DNA from: Hamiltosporidium tvaerminnensis
Taxonomy: Eukaryota > Microsporidia > Dubosqiidae
Assembly (NCBI GenBank): GCA_022605425.2
Contig: JAKIMF020000005.1
Location: 902,501-966,500 of the forward strand
Direction: 5' to 3'
Length of the DNA: 64,000 nt
Shown here: one piece after another, positions 59,305 to 64,000 of the stretch
Position numbering within the stretch: the stretch's first letter is position 1
Layout: each line of letters starts with the position of its first letter
The notes under the pieces: model-generated
The model's input: only the letters and a program-made list of their open reading frames with translations
What the model was told of the DNA's origin: nothing
Databases searched by the model: none
Position numbers and translations under genes: made by a program

Positions 59305-59316
59305 AATAAAAAGCTA

Positions 59317-59332
59317 TTATATATATATATAT
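59317..59332. repeat. TA microsatellite at the 5' side of the LINE
   Basis: Eight AT units or so just upstream of the LINE start codon. This could mark the 5' junction or a preferred target, as reported for the Dong group at TAA-type repeats. Confidence 0.5.
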
Positions 59333-61282
59333 TTGAATATATATTTTCTATATTATAGCAGTAAAATATTTTTTTATTGCTAAAACTCTTTACACAACCC
59401 ATAGTTAAAGTGTAAAATTGATTTTGGTTTAGATAATTTGAAATACTATTTATTGCATACCGAGAAATATTCTTTTAATCAAATACTTCATAGATAAAAA
59501 ATGCTTAAGATCCATCTTAAACGCACCTATACTACATTGGAGGTTCTATGTTCTAAAAATATATACACTTCTCGGTTCATGGCTTTCGTGTGAATATAAA
59601 CAATATTCTGCGTGTCTAATCAAAAACAAATTATCCTAAAGTAATTTGTCTAGATATTTTCATTTTTTTTGTCTCATTTTAATGTTCTTTATTTTTAACT
59701 TCATTCATACATAAAACCAGGATATTACTTTTAGCCTTTTAGATCACACTTCTGTTTCTAAAGTTTGAGAATTTGTTGAAAATACTCTGTTTCGATTGTT
59801 TATACGCGATCTGTAGTTATGATATGCCGCATCTAAATCCTTACAAAATTTAATTGCATATATTTTTTTGTTCTGCTCACAATTTAGTATGAAATACAAA
59901 CCACTCGGTGGATTTCAATAATCAGTTTTTAGTTTCACATTTGATCATATTTACATAATACATGCACTATCCTAGGTATATTAAAAACTTCTATTAGATT
60001 ACAGCAATTTCGTTGTAATACCATTTAATGCCACAATTTAAATATATGCCAATGTGTATCAAAAGACGAGATTTCTTATTTTACCAAACAATTTATTTAT
60101 TGGTTTTCTCATTTCAACAACTTTAAATGAAACTTGTGATGTATTCTGACGTAAACGTGAATTATACTGGTAAATATTTATTCAAGATGCATGTTAACAA
60201 TCCATTATTGCCAAACTATACCATAACTAGCGGTAAAACCCATGAAAACTTAATTTATATTAAAAAAATAATTTAAATAAAGTAGATTATGTCCTTTACC
60301 TTCAGTAATTAAGTAATAATTTTATATTGTTATTTTGACACTGATATCTATACCTATATTTTGCTCGTATACTTTTTTCAGTTCTTTCATATAGGCATTT
60401 TTAGCGCTTCGGTACAATTTCTAATAAAAACGCAGCATATTTTTCCTCTTTTGATCAGATTGCTTTTAACTTTTTCATATCTTTAGAACGCTTTTTTTGC
60501 TAATTCATACCTCCACCTTCTATTTTTATTTAGTTCCATCTTCTTCCGCGTTGGTATTTATTTGTTTAGAGCGTTTTATTGTTCTAAAAAAACGGTTTTT
60601 TAAAACATATGTAGTATTGGTAAATTTATAGTTGTATAATTTTTTAGTTATTTTTACTGCAAATCTTGTAATTTAATCGATTATAAAATCACATACGACC
60701 ATATAAGTAATTATTATTAAGAATATAAATATAATTTACAAGTTAAGACAAAAAACATTGTTCCTGTCATATAATCTTTTAAATATTAGTAGAATACATT
60801 GAAAAAAATTTCTTCAAAGTTATTATATTGAAACTAACTTTAAAATTATTACTTAAAAAGGGAAAAAAAATTATTAATGTTTCTAATATGATGTATTACA
60901 ACTAGAAAATATGGTTAACAAGTTTTTTTTGCAAAGATATTTTTTAACAAATCAACAATTCAAAGCTTTTCTGGTTCTATTTCTACACTCTATTACTAAT
61001 TGTGTATGCTTTATGAAAAACTCATAAGAGTCATATTCTTAATCAGATTAATATTATCATTGTTTTATATTGTTCTACGATTAAACATTTTAGGTGAGTC
61101 GTCGCCTTTGGGGTGACATTAATCGATTATACAAAATATCAAAGTTCGTTTGTCTTATACAGATTAAAACAAGCAAAATATTTTTATATTTATTCTTCAT
61201 CCCATTTTATATAGACTTTACAACAATTCAATCATTAAATATATTAATAATCAATAAGTTGAGTTTTAATAATTATTATTGA
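59333..61282. other. AT-rich intergenic DNA
   Basis: No gene supported. The 60390-60570 stretch resembles 29690-29850 in reverse orientation and may be an old element remnant. Confidence 0.5.
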
Positions 61283-61776
61283 TTTAAAATTCTGGGTTAA
61301 CAAATTTTTCTCTTTTCTAAATAATTCTTTCCATAATTTCCACCACTTCTATCTCTTCCTCCGACTCTAACTCTTTATTTGCATTAATTGTTGGTTCCTC
61401 TGTTTTGGTTTTGCGATCCAAAATAAAGTGGTAAACTATTTTTTGTATTTTCCGTTTTAACACAATCTTCCTCGTTGTCTACTTGTTTAAAGGTAGTGTT
61501 GGTTATTTGTGCATATCAGCTCATAAAATAACACTTAATGATGCTCTCTCCCAGCTTCCTCGGCATTTGGTTTAAACTCAAGTCTTCTTCGTCGATCAAA
61601 AGAAATTGTTTCGACTGTCATCTTGAGTGCTATAGATTGTATATATGCCTCTATATTCTTGGGTATTTGCAGTCTCTTAGCATACGTCTTATGGTATTTT
61701 GGCACAATACTGTCCCAGGTCACCACATAAGGAATTATCTCTACACTAAATTTATAACTAAGACCCACTCATTTGC
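61283..61776 (-). mobile_element. 5'-truncated LINE copy
   Basis: The 3' end TTAACCCAGAATTTTA is identical to that of the near-complete LINE and is followed by AATCAATAATAATTATT. The sequence covers only the last 490 bp or so, up to the codons for LGLIYK. A residual frame (61535-61768) encodes the piece FSVEIIPYVVTWDSIVPKY. Stops and frameshifts near the 3' end leave it non-functional. Confidence 0.85.
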
Positions 61777-64000
61777 TAAAGTTTTAAATAAAATTTTTAT
61801 ATTTTTTTGAAAATAATTCGCTTTCCCTACTTAATTTTTTTTTTCAAAAAAAATCAGAAAAAAATACCTGCGTAAGTCTAAAACCCAAAACAAACCTACT
61901 TTTTCTTTGTACAAAAAAATGCATAACCGCTACTCGAATATAAAAATCTCATCTAATATTGTTTAATACAGGAATCAATAATAATTAATGTTTAAAAGCC
62001 AGATTGTATGATTAAGCAAGAAATGTACCTTTTAAGTCTTTTATTTCCTAAAGTTTTTCAGTAGAAATCTTAATGTTTGCTTCAAAGTCACCTCAAAACA
62101 CTTAAGTATTTTATGAATTGTAAAACGGCTGACTCGAAATCATTGAAGATTGCGAGTCTGTCGAATTACATTGAAAGGGATTGCCTGGCTTAAATATATG
62201 AAAATTTAAAAAAATTAAAAAAATTGCGGTTTATATTTTCTTTTTTTGGCAAAATAAATCGAAAATACCATATATTGCTAATTTTTTCTAATAGTGTATT
62301 TTATTGCAGTGTTTTATTTTCTTCTTCTTTCTGTTTAATTTGCTCTTATTGATACAAAATTCTGTATTTTTTAATCAACAGCATCATTTTACTTCATTTA
62401 ATCTACTGTTTTTTTGGGCTTTCTTACTTTCTTCCTCAAGCGTTTTGAAAGAAATACCAATATAAATTACTCTGCTATAGAAAATTGTCTCAAAGAAACA
62501 TCAATTATTTTCTAGTCATTAATCAATCTTATTCACATATGAATTCTTTTTTAATCCCTAGATTGCTTCTTCTATGTTTTTTAACATCATAAATTGATCG
62601 TTTGCAGAAATTCAGTTCGATTTTTAAAACAATGAAGGTAAATCTTATGGTATTTCATTAAGTAGTACCTGGTTTATAACACAAAAAATTATATCGTTAT
62701 TACATCTATTACAAAGCCAAACATAGTATTCAACAAGACTTTTTTTATTTAGTTTAAAATTTTCGGCTTAAAAGCGAATCTTACAAATAATTTCTATTTG
62801 AATGAATAAAATTAAATTTAATTTATTAGAATAAATATATTAGGTACCTATCAAATATTTTGTGATATCGTTTATTCACGTTTTCGCTCTTTTTTCTGTA
62901 TACTCATTAGAATAAATTTATTTGAAAATGTTTTTGTCACCAGTTAATCAAAAAATTATGTTTCTTTGCGAATATATATGTTAATACTATACAGAGAGTG
63001 TATAATATGCATTAAAAACATTTTACAGGCAACAATACGTCAAATTTGTTAAAAAATTGGGTTTTTATTTTTTTAGGAGGAGAACCGGATCAAATCTTTG
63101 GTTGTTCAGAGAAATTTGTACGTAGAGAATAAATTCTACAGGAACGTGAATCCCTTTCCTATAAATTTGGTTTATGATTTTTTTGTTACTAGATTAGAAA
63201 CAAACAGCTGAACTTATATCTAATTGTTTTGTAAAAACATGAAGATTTAAATTCTTGCTCGATTAAAAAGTTTTGTGCTTGATAGACAAGAAAAACGAAT
63301 GCTTTGAAGTGCCAATTGCGAGACATAACCTTTTAGTATGTTCTTAAAACGTCTAGGCGGCTTCTTCATACATTCTTAGATATTGGTGGTTGGAAGTTTT
63401 TTGGCTCAGAAATTGTAGAGTAGGGTGAAATCCTTTGGTCTTTGTGATCCAAAGCGAGTTTAAATCTTCAATCAAGCTTTAGGCAGCAAATATGAAAGAA
63501 CTTCTGCCAACACTCTGCTTATTAAATTGTTTCTAAACGCCCTATAGACACATAAGTTTAGGATTTAGGTATCGTAAATTATTCCGATGATATGATCGAA
63601 AGAAATTATTCATGGTAAACCCAGAAAAGCGTTAATGTGAGAAAAAAATATAAAATATTTACTTTCATTAAACTATAGAGATATATTTAATAAATATATG
63701 GTAAAACTAGATATTTTATGTTATATCTTGGTGTATTTAAGCTTTAATATTTCGTTAGATTAAACTAAAAATACTCTAAGAATTTAAAATGACAAATATC
63801 AAATGTTTTTGCATCCCAAAATATTCTTCTGATCTTAAAATAGTAGAAAGTATCTCCGTTAAGAATTTTATTTTCATTTTTTTTGACTTCAAAGAGAATG
63901 GATATGCTTAAAATTACATTATTTTTATTATATGTATTTAAATGTATTCGATATTCTCTTATATACGTCTTCTTAAATAGCTTTTGTTAATTAATATTTT
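61777..64000. other. AT-rich DNA to the window end, with a G-richer patch
   Basis: No intact gene. Between about 63060 and 63620 the sequence is less AT-rich and less homopolymeric than its surroundings, but every frame has stops within about 25 codons. It may be the remnant of a gene or element I could not identify. Confidence 0.45.

Larger units (their letters stand above)
55510..59316 (-). mobile_element. Near-complete LINE retrotransposon (RT plus C-terminal PD-(D/E)XK endonuclease, R2/R4-like)
   Basis: A single long frame (59304 to 55543) of about 1250 codons covers a low-complexity N terminus, reverse transcriptase, thumb, CCHC finger and a restriction-like endonuclease. It is followed by a short 3' tail ending in TTTTAACCCAGAATTTTA, a terminus shared with the truncated copies at 32964, 61283 and, less clearly, 19030. 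There is no poly(A) tail. A TA microsatellite (59317-59332) lies directly upstream. RT followed by a C-terminal endonuclease is the architecture of the early-branching R2/R4/NeSL/CRE group; no N-terminal zinc fingers were seen, which favours R4/Dong-like over R2. One in-frame TAG interrupts the frame. Confidence 0.88.

Overview
The window reads as nuclear DNA of a microsporidian (an intracellular fungal parasite). The evidence is a very AT-rich, gene-poor sequence; a small SSU-LSU rRNA unit with a short ITS and the 5.8S-equivalent sequence fused to the 5' end of LSU; a 21-nt spliceosomal intron with an ACTAAT box fused to its 3' AG; C-rich motifs directly upstream of several start codons; and compact or strongly diverged versions of universal eukaryotic genes. 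Low coding density, a 10-residue KGVN-type repeat inside a metabolic enzyme and an LRR-like orphan would suit a Hamiltosporidium-like lineage. That genus assignment is an inference from memory and is weak.

Layout. 1-11.6 kb: AT-rich, no gene supported. 11.64-12.14 kb: a GC-richer island of unknown nature. 12.6-16.6 kb: one rRNA unit on the minus strand (SSU, short ITS, LSU), with no second unit in the window. 19.0-20.2 kb: decayed LINE 3' half. 21.8-24.6 kb: a divergent pair, a HARP/SMARCAL1-ZRANB3-type SNF2 annealing helicase (minus) and the exosome cap subunit RRP4 (plus). 25.7-28.1 kb: dispersed non-coding repeats A and B. 28.5 kb: V-ATPase subunit F. 31.2-33.0 kb: two LINE remnants. 34.3-38.7 kb: ARV1 (with the intron), convergent with and overlapping a Polycomb EED homologue, followed by an LRR-like orphan. 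40.6-41.7 kb: LINE remnants. 42.8-45.7 kb: GPI mannosyltransferase III (PIG-B/GPI10). 47.0-49.5 kb: second A repeat, tRNA-Trp, second B repeat, LINE remnant. 50.1-51.4 kb: uridine-kinase-like gene carrying an in-frame 30-bp minisatellite in both orientations. 53.5-54.3 kb: multi-pass membrane protein. 54.7-55.4 kb: old B and A copies. 55.5-59.3 kb: the one near-complete LINE, a reverse transcriptase plus CCHC and PD-(D/E)XK endonuclease frame broken by a single TAG. 61.3-61.8 kb: another 5'-truncated LINE. The rest is AT-rich with nothing recognised.

The host genes are unrelated single-copy housekeeping genes (genome stability, RNA decay, vacuolar acidification, lipid and GPI trafficking, chromatin, nucleotide salvage), not an operon-like system. 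The items most worth a second look are the EED homologue, the 21-nt intron, the two-orientation coding minisatellite, the A/B repeat family with a shared 3' module, a substitution in the sarcin-ricin loop of LSU rRNA, and the GC-rich island next to the rDNA.
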